Part shown: one piece after another, positions 26,221 through 34,464 of the stretch
Layout of the letters: each line of letters opens with the position of its first letter
Position numbering within the stretch: position 1 is the stretch's first letter
NCBI GenBank assembly: GCA_026692845.1
Contig: JAPLNM010000050.1
Coordinates: 1 to 53,278 of the forward strand
DNA: 53,278 bases
Direction: 5' to 3'
Source: Planctomycetota bacterium
GTDB lineage: Bacteria; Planctomycetota; Planctomycetia; Pirellulales; Pirellulaceae
The notes under the pieces: model-generated
Database searches by the model: none
The model's input: the letters and a program-made list of their open reading frames with translations, nothing else
What the model was told of the DNA's origin: nothing
Translations under genes and position numbers: made by a program

Positions 26221-27444
26221 GTGCAAGACATCATCATTGAGAAGCCGTACGAGTTTATCCCACCGAACCGCCGTCGTTGGTTTCCTCGGACGGTCCTTAA
26301 GCTCAACATTGTGTCTTGGTATCTGAAGCGCTACGAGGGAGTCGTAACGCATCGGCTCGAGGGGGTCGACCATCTTCGGGAATCTTTGCGGCTAGGTCAC
26401 GGTGTTTTATTGACGCCGAATCATTGTCGGTATGCGGATCCGTTGGTGCTTTCGCACGTAGCCTTAGCCGCCGATACGTTGATGTATGCGATGGCAAGCT
26501 GGCATTTGTTTCATCAAAGTCGCTTTCAGCGTTGGGCTTTAAGGACGATGGGGGCTTACAGTGTCTACCGCGAGGGGCTCGATCGCCAGGCGTTGGATTT
26601 GGCGATCGAGACGCTTTCTGTGCCGGATCGTCCTTTGGTCGTTTTCCCGGAGGGCTCTGTTTTTCGAACCAACGATGTGCTCCAGCCGCTGCTCGATGGT
26701 GTAGCGTTTATGGCAAGGACAGCGGCCAAGCGTCGAGCCAAAGAGGGCAATGGTGGCAAGGTCGTGATACACCCGGTGGGAATCAAGTATTTGTTTCATG
26801 GCGACTTGAACAAGGCGGTAGGACCGACGCTCGAGTCGCTTGAAAAGCGGCTTACATGGGAGGTGACCAAGAAGGCACCGATTCTTGAGCGGATCGCCAA
26901 GATCACTCATGCGATGCTTAGTCTCAAGGAGATCGAATACCTTGGCTCACCGCAATCGGGTTCGATCGTCGAGCGTCAGCAGCGCTTGGTCGACCATCTT
27001 CTCGATCCGTTGGAGGTCGAGTGGATGGGCAAAGACTCCGATGGGCCAATCATTCCGCGGATCAAGGCACTGCGGATGAAGATCGTCCCGGAGTTGACCA
27101 CTGGGGAGTTGTCCGAGACAGAGCGCGAGCGAAGATGGCAGCAGCTTTCACGCATTTATTTATCGCAGCAAGTCGCCTCGTATCCGCCGGAGTATTTGTC
27201 ATCGCCGACGACCGACACGCGGATCCTCGAGACCGTGGAGCGATTGGAGGAGGACTTGACGGACAAGGCTGGGATTCATGGGCCCATGGAGGTGGTGATT
27301 CGCATCGGCGAGGCGATCGAGGTTCCGGCCGATCGCGCACCGAAGGGGGAGGAGGATCCGATCATGCGGACGCTTCGCGAGCGGATGCAGGGGATGCTCG
27401 ACGATTTGGCACAGTTGAGCAATCCGATTCGTCTGGAGACTTGA
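26221..27444 (+). CDS. PlsC-like 1-acyl-glycerol-phosphate acyltransferase family protein
   Basis: A 407-residue protein with the PlsC acyltransferase core: the NHX4D motif in LLTPNHCRYADP (His68, Asp73) and the phosphate-binding motif VVFPEGSVFRTND (Glu144). Such enzymes transfer acyl chains to lysophospholipids at the inner membrane. The C-terminal 200 residues (after about 210) are charged, mostly helical and not part of the core; I do not recognise them. The start is GTG at 26221, preceded by an A-rich tract and AAGGGG. It converges on the unrecognised gene at 27480. Confidence 0.85.
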   Translation: MQDIIIEKPYEFIPPNRRRWFPRTVLKLNIVSWYLKRYEGVVTHRLEGVDHLRESLRLGHGVLLTPNHCRYADPLVLSHVALAADTLMYAMASWHLFHQSRFQRWALRTMGAYSVYREGLDRQALDLAIETLSVPDRPLVVFPEGSVFRTNDVLQPLLDGVAFMARTAAKRRAKEGNGGKVVIHPVGIKYLFHGDLNKAVGPTLESLEKRLTWEVTKKAPILERIAKITHAMLSLKEIEYLGSPQSGSIVERQQRLVDHLLDPLEVEWMGKDSDGPIIPRIKALRMKIVPELTTGELSETERERRWQQLSRIYLSQQVASYPPEYLSSPTTDTRILETVERLEEDLTDKAGIHGPMEVVIRIGEAIEVPADRAPKGEEDPIMRTLRERMQGMLDDLAQLSNPIRLET

Positions 27445-27479
27445 TCGAGTTTTCCAACGACACCGAGCCGTTTTTGCCG

Positions 27480-28439
27480 CTAGGCTTCGAAGTCACCGGC
27501 GGTCCCTAGACCACGTCCGATATGGATCTCGCAGGCTAGCCTTGCGACGATGAACATCCATTCGACTAAAGCAGGGCAGTGGTCGAAGCAAGCCTTGAGC
27601 TCACTGCGAAGATAAGCAAGATCGCAGGGGCCGCGCAAGCGGTTTCGTTCGCGGTAGATCACTGGCCAAACGCAGTTCCAGGTCCTGCGCATCGCTGGGC
27701 TCAGGCCGTAGGAATCGGCTAGCAATGCTTCGCGGTGCCACTGAGCAAACTGGTCGATGCAGGTAGTCCAGGTTGTCGAGTCGGGGTTGAAGTTGCTCAG
27801 AGTTAATTTGGATGCGAAGCGCTCTTTGGCACTTCCAAGTGCATCGATCAATCGTTCGGTCAGAAGATCGATGCTTGGGCGAGGTGCGAGGAATTCCGAT
27901 TCCATCTCGATGCTCATCCAATCGGGTTGTTCGAAGCGAACCGTCCAGTTCCTTGGGGTCCAGTCGAGGGAACAAGCAAGGTCGAGGATGTTTCCTGTGG
28001 GAAAGGCGTTGACGTTCATCGGCTTGCTCCGACGGATCGCTAGTTTGCGAACCATGGTTGTCCAGTCCTGGGACGTCACGCGGGCTGTGGCTCGGAACGA
28101 GCAAGGGACAATGCCTAGGAGTTCAAGCCATCGGGATTGCGAGGGGTAGTCTGGATCGTTGGATTGGACAGCGTCGGGAGTAAAGACGAAATTTTCGTCG
28201 TCTTCGAATCGCCAAGGAGAGCTGTGGGCTGGGATCAGATCCAGGAGTCCTTGGAGGTGATGTTCTTGTGCGTAATTCCAAAGCTTGATCGCTTCGTCTT
28301 TTTGCTCTGGGAGCACCTCGCTTGCCGAGAGGACTTGGATGGTCGTCATCCAGGGCCGAATCGCGCGGGCTTTTTCGTGGTTGACACAAAGGGTTAGGGA
28401 CTGAAGCCAGCTTTCGGTAAATTCTTTTTGGTTGCTCAT
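27480..28439 (-). CDS. Hypothetical protein, 319 residues
   Basis: I do not recognise this protein. It has no signal peptide or membrane segment and is rich in Trp, Leu and acidic residues (FEDDENFVFTPD, TWTTCIDQFAQWHREALL, RRTWNCVWPVIYRERNRLRG). The composition is that of a folded soluble protein. It starts 64 bp downstream of the alcohol dehydrogenase stop on the same strand and may be the last gene of the pdxH-thiD-dehydrogenase group. The start ATG at 28439 is the first plausible one. Confidence 0.7.
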   Translation of the reverse strand: MSNQKEFTESWLQSLTLCVNHEKARAIRPWMTTIQVLSASEVLPEQKDEAIKLWNYAQEHHLQGLLDLIPAHSSPWRFEDDENFVFTPDAVQSNDPDYPSQSRWLELLGIVPCSFRATARVTSQDWTTMVRKLAIRRSKPMNVNAFPTGNILDLACSLDWTPRNWTVRFEQPDWMSIEMESEFLAPRPSIDLLTERLIDALGSAKERFASKLTLSNFNPDSTTWTTCIDQFAQWHREALLADSYGLSPAMRRTWNCVWPVIYRERNRLRGPCDLAYLRSELKACFDHCPALVEWMFIVARLACEIHIGRGLGTAGDFEA

Positions 28440-28503
28440 GGGTGGCGATATAGCGGCTAGTGGCAGCTAGGTGCTAGAGCGAAACGGGCATGCGGTAAGC
28501 CTC

Positions 28504-29544
28504 TTAGAGCGAAAAGTCGATGATCGTCATTGCCGAATTGGGGAACTCGGCGAATTGGGTTAGCAGTTGCGCACCTCGATGTAGCCCAACGGTATTGCTG
28601 ACCAATCGTTCGGGGGAAATCGCACCCGAGTCGATCATTTCAAAGATGCGGGGGTAATGGGTCGGTTGCATGCCATGGCTGCCGTAGATTTCCAGTTCTT
28701 TGGCAATGACGCTTGCCATGGGAATCGCCGGATGGGAGTCCTCGGCGAGCATCAAGCCGACTTGGACGTGTCGACCGCGTTTGGCTAAGCAATCGATGGA
28801 GTTGAAACAAGTCTGTCGGTGACCGAGCGCATCGATCGAGACATGGGCACCTCGGCCGGTGATATCGCGGATAGCCGCACTGGGATCGAGCAAGGAGGGA
28901 TTCAGCAGGAAATCGGCTCCGAGTTCGCGGGCCGATTCCAAGCGGTTGGGCTGGATGTCGAGGGCGATGATCTGTGCGCCGAGCGCTTTGGCGATCATGA
29001 TCGCCGAGAGTCCGACGCCGCCACAGCCATGGATAGCGATCCATTCGTTGCGTTGCAATTTGGCTTGGTCGATCAACGCGCGAAATGCGGTGATGAATCG
29101 GCAGCCCAAGCTTGCAGCGCTTGCGAAATCGATCGAATCGGGCAGGGCGACCAAGTTGGTATCGGCGCATCGGATCAGGACTTGGTCGGCAAATCCTCCC
29201 CAGTGCGTGAATCCTGGCTGAGAGTGGTTATCGCAGATATGGGTGTTGCCCAGATTGCATTCGGTGCACGCGCCGCATCCGCAGCAGAAAGGGACAGTCA
29301 CGCGTTGCCCGGCGTGAAATCGTCGGACCGATTTGCCGACGTTGGCGACGACTCCAGAGAGTTCGTGGCCTGGTACATGGGGCAGTTGGATATCGGTATC
29401 GTGGCCCATCCAGGCGTGCCAATCGCTGCGGCAGATTCCGCAAGCTTTCAGTTCGATCACCGCATCGGCATCGCTTGGGATGGGCAAGGGGACTTGCTCG
29501 ATAGCGATGGGGCCTTGGAAGCTCCGGAAGACAGCAGCGCGCAT
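28504..29544 (-). CDS. Zinc-dependent alcohol dehydrogenase (MDR family)
   Basis: A 346-residue medium-chain dehydrogenase. The catalytic zinc site is suggested by CGICRSD (Cys38) and GHELSGVV (His60, Glu61). The structural zinc loop is CGCGACTECNLGNTHIC (Cys90, 93, 96, 104). The Rossmann motif GCGGVGLSAIMIAKALGAQI binds NAD(P). It would oxidise an alcohol to an aldehyde or ketone; the substrate is not evident. The gene starts 12 bp after the thiD stop, so the two are very likely cotranscribed. Confidence 0.92.
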   Translation of the reverse strand: MRAAVFRSFQGPIAIEQVPLPIPSDADAVIELKACGICRSDWHAWMGHDTDIQLPHVPGHELSGVVANVGKSVRRFHAGQRVTVPFCCGCGACTECNLGNTHICDNHSQPGFTHWGGFADQVLIRCADTNLVALPDSIDFASAASLGCRFITAFRALIDQAKLQRNEWIAIHGCGGVGLSAIMIAKALGAQIIALDIQPNRLESARELGADFLLNPSLLDPSAAIRDITGRGAHVSIDALGHRQTCFNSIDCLAKRGRHVQVGLMLAEDSHPAIPMASVIAKELEIYGSHGMQPTHYPRIFEMIDSGAISPERLVSNTVGLHRGAQLLTQFAEFPNSAMTIIDFSL

Positions 29545-29556
29545 GGGTTCGGAGGG

Positions 29557-30402
29557 TTAGGAAGTCGATTCGGTCAGTTCGGTCAGTTCGGTCGGTTCGT
29601 TGGCAAGGACGCGTGTTTCGACCGGGCTACGGCCCTTGCCGATGGGGTGGGTGTTGTGGATCCCGATGGAGACTTGTCGAACGGCGCGTTGAACGATGCG
29701 TTTGAGGTCGGTTTCCCCTAAGGCGATCAGGGCGGTGATAGCCGCCGAGAGGATGCAGCCTGCGCCGTGGGTGTTTTGGGTTTCGAATCGTTTGGATTGG
29801 ATCGCGACGTTTTCTTTTCCGGATCCGAGGATATGTTCGGATTGACCGTTGACCTCACCCATTTTCGCCAGGACGAATCGAGCACCCATTTGGTGCAGAT
29901 CATGGATGGCTTTGGCGACGTCTTGGTTGGTCTTCAGAGCGATTCCGGTGAGTCGTTCGAGTTCGAATCGGTTGGGGGTAACGAGAAAGGCTTTGGGCAG
30001 GAGTCGGCGGTAGGCTGCCACGGCGTCGTCATTGACCAGGGAGTCCCCATGCTTGCTGACCATGACCGGATCGACGATCAGAGGGAAGTTGAATTGTTGG
30101 GCGCGTTGATGGATCGCATCGATGGTTTCGGCTGTCCCCAGAGCGCCGGTTTTGGCGACCAGAGGCTGGATGTCGTCGAGGACAGCATCGAGTTGATCGA
30201 GAACCAGATCGGTGGCAAGGTTTTCGACACGGCGGACACCTAGGGAGTTTTGGGCGGTGATCATGGTGACGACCGACGCACCGTAGACGCCGAATTGCTG
30301 GAAGGTTTTAAGGTCGGCTTGGAGTCCTGCGCCGCCGCTTGGGTCTGAGCCAGCGATGCTCAGAGCGATTGCATTTGGGCGGTACTCGGTGGGTCGGTTC
30401 AT
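29557..30402 (-). CDS. thiD: Hydroxymethylpyrimidine (phosphate) kinase ThiD
   Basis: ThiD phosphorylates HMP and HMP-P in thiamine synthesis. The 281-residue protein shows IAGSDPSGGAGLQADLKTF, VDPVMVSKHG, LVTPNRFELERLTG and the ATP/catalytic motif NTHGAGC, as in PfkB-like ThiD. Because pdxH lies directly upstream, a pyridoxal/HMP kinase role is also possible; ThiD-family enzymes can phosphorylate pyridoxal in some bacteria. The extreme C-terminus carries a 9-bp repeat encoding TELTELTES. No TPP riboswitch is seen upstream. Confidence 0.92.
   Translation of the reverse strand: MNRPTEYRPNAIALSIAGSDPSGGAGLQADLKTFQQFGVYGASVVTMITAQNSLGVRRVENLATDLVLDQLDAVLDDIQPLVAKTGALGTAETIDAIHQRAQQFNFPLIVDPVMVSKHGDSLVNDDAVAAYRRLLPKAFLVTPNRFELERLTGIALKTNQDVAKAIHDLHQMGARFVLAKMGEVNGQSEHILGSGKENVAIQSKRFETQNTHGAGCILSAAITALIALGETDLKRIVQRAVRQVSIGIHNTHPIGKGRSPVETRVLANEPTELTELTESTS
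29569..29595 (-). repeat. 9-bp in-frame repeat at the thiD C-terminus
   Basis: TTCGGTCAG occurs twice, followed by TTCGGTCGG (plus-strand reading), encoding TELTELTES near the end of ThiD. Confidence 0.8.
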
Positions 30403-30449
30403 AGAGCGGTGTCCTTGGGTCAGGATATCGGTAAAGCGGGTTCGTATTG

Positions 30450-30480
30450 GGGTCCTAATCGATTTAGGGTCCTAATCGAT
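30450..30480. repeat. 17-bp duplication across the pdxH stop
   Basis: GGGTCCTAATCGATTTA at 30450 is followed by a 14-bp second copy to 30480 (plus-strand reading). The pdxH stop codon (30464-30466) lies at the junction, so one copy encodes the last residues and the other is 3' untranslated. Confidence 0.88.
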
Positions 30481-31108
30481 CCAGTTGCCAGTGGTTTTCT
30501 TGGCGGAGGTAGCGAAAGCGGTCGTGGAGTCTCGACGGGCGGCCTTGCCAAAACTCGATCAGATCCGGAAAGACGCGGTATCCACCCCAGTGATCTGGGC
30601 ATGGGACCGGGGCACCTTGGAGCTTCCCGTCGAGTTGATCGACGAGCTGATCCAGGGTGGATTCCTCGGGAATGACTTGGGATTGGGGAGAGACATTGGC
30701 GCTGAGTTGGCTGGACCGAGGTCGGGAACGAAAGTACTGTTCCGAGAGGTTCGAATCGACTTTCGTTGCGATGCCTTCGACGCGAATTTGGCGTTCGATG
30801 ATTGGCCAGAAGAAGCCCAGAGCGACACGGTTTTGGTGCGCGATCTGGTCTCCTTTGGCCGAGTGGTAGTTGGTAAAGAAGACAAATCCGCGGTGGTCGT
30901 ATTCCTTGAGCAGTACGATTCGACAGGCGACCGAACCGTCGGTTTTTACTGTTGCCAGGGACATCGCATTGGGTTCGAACCATTCGGGCAGGTCCAACGA
31001 GCGCAGTTGATCGAACCAGGTGCCGAAGAGCGCAATGGGGTCATCGGGTAACTGATCGCGCAAGAGCGAGCCGAATCGATAATCGCGTCGCAGGTGGTGA
31101 ATGGTCAT
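30464..31108 (-). CDS. pdxH: Pyridoxamine 5'-phosphate oxidase PdxH
   Basis: PdxH uses FMN and oxygen to make pyridoxal 5'-phosphate, in the last or salvage step. The 214-residue protein has family features: PNAMSLATVKTDGSVACRIV, LLKEYDHRGFVFFTNYHSAK, RQIRVEGIATKV, SEQYFRSRPRSSQ, WGGYRVFPDLIEFWQGRPSR and LHDRFRY at the C-terminus. Length is normal. It is the first gene of a minus-strand group with thiD 61 bp downstream, a plausible PLP/thiamine cofactor cluster. Confidence 0.96.
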   Translation of the reverse strand: MTIHHLRRDYRFGSLLRDQLPDDPIALFGTWFDQLRSLDLPEWFEPNAMSLATVKTDGSVACRIVLLKEYDHRGFVFFTNYHSAKGDQIAHQNRVALGFFWPIIERQIRVEGIATKVDSNLSEQYFRSRPRSSQLSANVSPQSQVIPEESTLDQLVDQLDGKLQGAPVPCPDHWGGYRVFPDLIEFWQGRPSRLHDRFRYLRQENHWQLDRLGP

Positions 31109-31122
31109 AGCGGTGTTGGTGT

Positions 31123-31178
31123 GCGATTACTTTTTGGCGATTACTTTTTGGCGATTACTTTTTGGCGATTACTTTTTG
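31123..31178. repeat. 14-bp tandem repeat spanning a stop codon, four copies
   Basis: GCGATTACTTTTTG occurs four times without a mismatch (31123, 31137, 31151, 31165). On the minus strand each copy contains AAAAAGTAA. The last copy supplies the end and TAA stop of the exported acidic protein gene; the other three lie in its 3' flank, up to 14 bp from the pdxH start. Confidence 0.96.
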
Positions 31179-33076
31179 CCTAGGATGAACGCATCGATTC
31201 CCCAACCATCTTTTTCGGTACGGACGACCAAGCCTCGGGGGGTGAAGAAATGTTTGACTTGTTCGAAGGGAGGGAGTTTGCTTCCTTGGATTTCTTGGGG
31301 TTTGGATTTATCGGTTTTCAGAACGCGTTCGGCGATGATTGCCATGAGCGAGCGAGATTGGGGGAGCAAGCCTTGTCGGAACAGTTCGTATTGCATTTCT
31401 GCGGATCGATACGCCAGGTCGATTTCCGAAAAGGACTGTCCGCTTTGGCTTAGGAGTTTGGTTTGCATGGTGCGGACGAGTTGGACATTGTCTTGTTTTT
31501 CGAAGTCCCCTTGGATGGATTCATTTTTTGCATTCTCGATGACTTGGACGAGCGAATCGGGGTTGGAGGCAAAGAAGAAGTAGCCGTTGACGATGCAAAC
31601 GCCCCATTTGCTAAGGAGGGGTTTTTCTTCTTCTTCCTCTTTTTGGTTTTTGGCGCCTGGGTTGTTGAACTCGATGACTTCTTCTTCCTCTTCTTCATTG
31701 GAGAATTTCCAGATGCGGTAATCGCCGATGTCTTCGAGGGAAGAGCCTGGTTCGCTTTTGGAGTAGCGGTTGAGCACGCCGTAGAGTTTGTTGTCAGGAT
31801 CGTTGAGTTTGATGCAGATCAAGGATCGCTTGGAGTCTGGGGTGATCGGCTCGATGATTTCGGTAACGGTGTAGAACTCTTGGCCGATGAAGGGGAGGAT
31901 TTCCTTGCGGATATCGATTTGGGGGCCTTGGGGATCGTTTTTGATTTGCTCGAGGATTTCGTCGAATTGTTCGTCGCCGATGTAGGCATCGACGATGCCA
32001 CGGAGTTTGGGGAAGGCTTCGGAGAAGTTCCAGGAGAAGCCCATGACGCTTGCCGAGGCCGAAGAGATCCAGGGTGGAGGCACGAGGGCATCTTGGTTGG
32101 GGAAGTCGAGGATTTGTACCGACTCGGGGACTTGTTCTTCGCGGAGGATGAAGCCTTGATGGTGCATATCGAGGTCTTCTTTGGCCATTTGGACGCTGCC
32201 GGCTGCGGCGGTAATGGTTCCGAAGCCTTGGTCCTCGAGGAGCTTGAGCAAGTCGACTTGTTTCTTGCTTTTTTGTGCGGCGATCGAGCGAAGGAGTTTT
32301 CCGAGGCCAAGGGGTTGCACGAAGTATTCGACTTCGGCTGAGTGTTCGTCGCGGGCGATGCGTTGTTGGATGCTGGTGTACAGATCGGACTTGGCCAGTG
32401 AGTCTTGGCGGGGATTGGCTTGAGCATCGATGAGTTCTTCGATCGAGCGCAGGTCGTCGGCGATCAGGAGTTGGTTTTTTGAGACGGCGAAATACGAGTC
32501 GCGCGTGCGTCCGTCGGCCGTGAGCTTAGGAATGCTGTAGTGCTTGACTTCGATTTCTTTGGTATCGATTTTCTTCAGAGTTCCTTTTTGGCTTTCCATA
32601 TCGGAATGGACGCGTTGGAAGAATTTATCGAGGGATTCCTTCCGGTCAGCCACGTCGATGATCAGGGCCAAGGAGAAGGGCTTGTCGGTCGCTTCGGGCC
32701 GGGAGATGAGACCTAGAGCCGCTTGCCCTGAGCAGAGGTTTTCGAGGTCTTCGACTTTGAGGCTCAGTTGCCAACCGGCCGAGGCCAAGCGTCGGCGAAG
32801 TTCCTCCTGTTGGTTAGACCAGAACTCCTTCATCTGTTCATCCTCGGCGAGTTGACCGAGCTGGGTTTGCTTCCAGTTTTTCAAAAAACCTGCGGAGTTC
32901 GGGAGGGTGACGAAGGCTTGGGTCGAGGCGGGCAAAAGATCCGCTGCCCTGGGAAGCTCGTCGGCTTTGGGGAGCTCGTTGGCCCGGACCGGTAGGCTCA
33001 GCGACCAACTGGCAAGGATCGCAAAGCAAACCAGCCGAATTTTTGTCGCAAGAGGGTATCGCGATGCGATTCGCAT
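31169..33076 (-). CDS. Exported hypothetical protein with acidic stretch
   Basis: A 635-residue protein with a signal peptide (KIRLVCFAILASWSLSLPVRA), so probably periplasmic. The mature part begins with a small duplication (ELPKADELPRAADLLPA) and continues with AFVTLPNSAGFLKNWKQTQL, a style seen in large planctomycete exported proteins and reminiscent of DUF3352, though I cannot confirm this. A low-complexity acidic stretch (SNEEEEEEVIEF, KEEEEEKPLL) lies at about 525-560. No catalytic motif is visible. ATG 33076 gives a normal signal peptide; upstream in-frame starts would add up to 76 residues. It is divergent from the Nudix-like gene. Confidence 0.75.
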   Translation of the reverse strand: MRIASRYPLATKIRLVCFAILASWSLSLPVRANELPKADELPRAADLLPASTQAFVTLPNSAGFLKNWKQTQLGQLAEDEQMKEFWSNQQEELRRRLASAGWQLSLKVEDLENLCSGQAALGLISRPEATDKPFSLALIIDVADRKESLDKFFQRVHSDMESQKGTLKKIDTKEIEVKHYSIPKLTADGRTRDSYFAVSKNQLLIADDLRSIEELIDAQANPRQDSLAKSDLYTSIQQRIARDEHSAEVEYFVQPLGLGKLLRSIAAQKSKKQVDLLKLLEDQGFGTITAAAGSVQMAKEDLDMHHQGFILREEQVPESVQILDFPNQDALVPPPWISSASASVMGFSWNFSEAFPKLRGIVDAYIGDEQFDEILEQIKNDPQGPQIDIRKEILPFIGQEFYTVTEIIEPITPDSKRSLICIKLNDPDNKLYGVLNRYSKSEPGSSLEDIGDYRIWKFSNEEEEEEVIEFNNPGAKNQKEEEEEKPLLSKWGVCIVNGYFFFASNPDSLVQVIENAKNESIQGDFEKQDNVQLVRTMQTKLLSQSGQSFSEIDLAYRSAEMQYELFRQGLLPQSRSLMAIIAERVLKTDKSKPQEIQGSKLPPFEQVKHFFTPRGLVVRTEKDGWGIDAFILGKK

Positions 33077-33364
33077 TCTCGATCGAAGGGTGGTCTGGAT
33101 CGCCAGGGCGGTCTGGCTTAAGAGGACAGTGCATCGAATCGGTCGCACAGGTGGAATCTCCATTCGTGACAAACTTGTCAAAAAGCGAATAGCCTTTCGC
33201 TTACCAAGCGTGTATCGTATCTCAAAATGCATCGATTGGGGCCCTGGGGAGCTTTGCCCACCTGTTTTTCCCTGCTGGGTCTGATCCTGGCGAATTCTTG
33301 TCATTCTTTGCTCATTATCTTCTTATTTAAGCAATTCCTTCAGTCAACCTCATCGCATCGCATC

Positions 33365-33964
33365 ATGGCAAAAGACGAAGAAGTTCTGGTGGTTCCGGCA
33401 TCCTTGTTGGTGGAATTGGGACCTTTTTCAGGGTTTCAGCCGGCCGTTGACCGATATTTGCCAGCTCTTTTGGATCGGAGCAATCAGTCCTTTCTTCCCC
33501 GTAGCATCGTGGAAGACGATCCTTCGTACAAGCAGCTGATCCCCTATGTGATCCTTGAATGCAACGACGATCAGCACACCCGATTGTTTCGTTATACCCG
33601 CGGTAAGGGGCAAGGGGAGAAAAGGCTTCATGCATTGCAATCCATCGGCATCGGAGGCCATATTTCTGTAGAGGATGCCCAAGGGGAAGACTGGTATCGC
33701 AATGGAATGCAGCGGGAGTTATCCGAAGAGGTGGTCATTGAGTGCGGAGGCAAGGATCAGATCGTCGGATTGATTTACGATGATACCACCGAGGTCGGTC
33801 GAGTCCATTTGGGGATCGTCCATGTGATGCACTTATCCTCTTGCAAAGCCACCGCGCGTGAGGACCACTTGCTCGAAGCCGGCTTTCTTCCGTTGGACCA
33901 GATCAAACTTCAGCAGGGCCAGATGGAGACTTGGTCGCAGTTGTGTCTGAAGCATCTGTACTGA
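33365..33964 (+). CDS. Nudix-like hydrolase with degenerate Nudix box
   Basis: A 199-residue cytoplasmic protein. Residues about 95-150 resemble a Nudix domain: LHALQSIGIGGHIS, then MQRELSEEVVIE matching the REUXEE core of the Nudix box. The expected Gly after EEX is Val, the Glu seven residues before REL is Asp, and spacing to the first Gly is longer than the consensus, so activity is uncertain. The N-terminal half (VPASLLVELGPFSGFQPAVDRYL, SYKQLIPYVI) is outside the Nudix core. ATG 33365 is chosen because the upstream in-frame extension is not Nudix-like. Its last 20 codons overlap the convergent small gene. Confidence 0.75.
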   Translation: MAKDEEVLVVPASLLVELGPFSGFQPAVDRYLPALLDRSNQSFLPRSIVEDDPSYKQLIPYVILECNDDQHTRLFRYTRGKGQGEKRLHALQSIGIGGHISVEDAQGEDWYRNGMQRELSEEVVIECGGKDQIVGLIYDDTTEVGRVHLGIVHVMHLSSCKATAREDHLLEAGFLPLDQIKLQQGQMETWSQLCLKHLY

Positions 33965-34268
33965 AGTTTTCGTCTGGCTTGCAGATGGCTAGCTTGCAAA
34001 AGTCTTCGACCGCTTCGCAAAAGATCAAGTCTCCGTCGATTCCAAAGAGTTGGATTTGACGTTGGTCGATCATCCACATCAGGGAGAATCCGGCCATGGA
34101 GAAACGGCGTCCGGCGTAACGGCTGCTTTGGACCAAGATTGTTTCCAGGCAGGCTTCGGGTAGATCGTGGGCTGTTTGGGTCGCGATCCATTCGCGAAAG
34201 CGGATTCGGACCGACTCGGCTTTCAAGATTTTCTCAGATAAAATTTTCTCAGGCGATCCACGGTTCAT
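33903..34268 (-). CDS. Small hypothetical protein, 121 residues
   Basis: No family is recognised. The sequence reads like a real soluble protein (IRFREWIATQTAHDLPEACL, RYAGRRFSMAGFSLMWMID, QIQLFGIDGDLIF). A 15-bp in-frame duplication encodes EKILSEKIL, and retention of a multiple-of-three period is mild support for coding. It overlaps the 3' end of the Nudix-like gene by 62 bp tail to tail. ATG 34268 is used; an in-frame TTG at 34310 is possible. Confidence is moderate because only one genome is visible. Confidence 0.55.
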   Translation of the reverse strand: MNRGSPEKILSEKILKAESVRIRFREWIATQTAHDLPEACLETILVQSSRYAGRRFSMAGFSLMWMIDQRQIQLFGIDGDLIFCEAVEDFCKLAICKPDENFSTDASDTTATKSPSGPAEV

Positions 34269-34464
34269 GGATTGGCTATCGGCACCGAGGGTCCGGAGTT
34301 TTAGTTTCAAGGGTCCCTGCGAGTCAAATTCTTCCGATTATCTAGATAAAACTTGTTCCGCTCCAGATTGAGGAATAGCTAACTTTTGACGCGATGAGAG
34401 TCCGATCCAAAACCTCTATCGGGTCATTGCGTTTTTGGAACTCGTACGTTGGCTAGGGTTGGCA

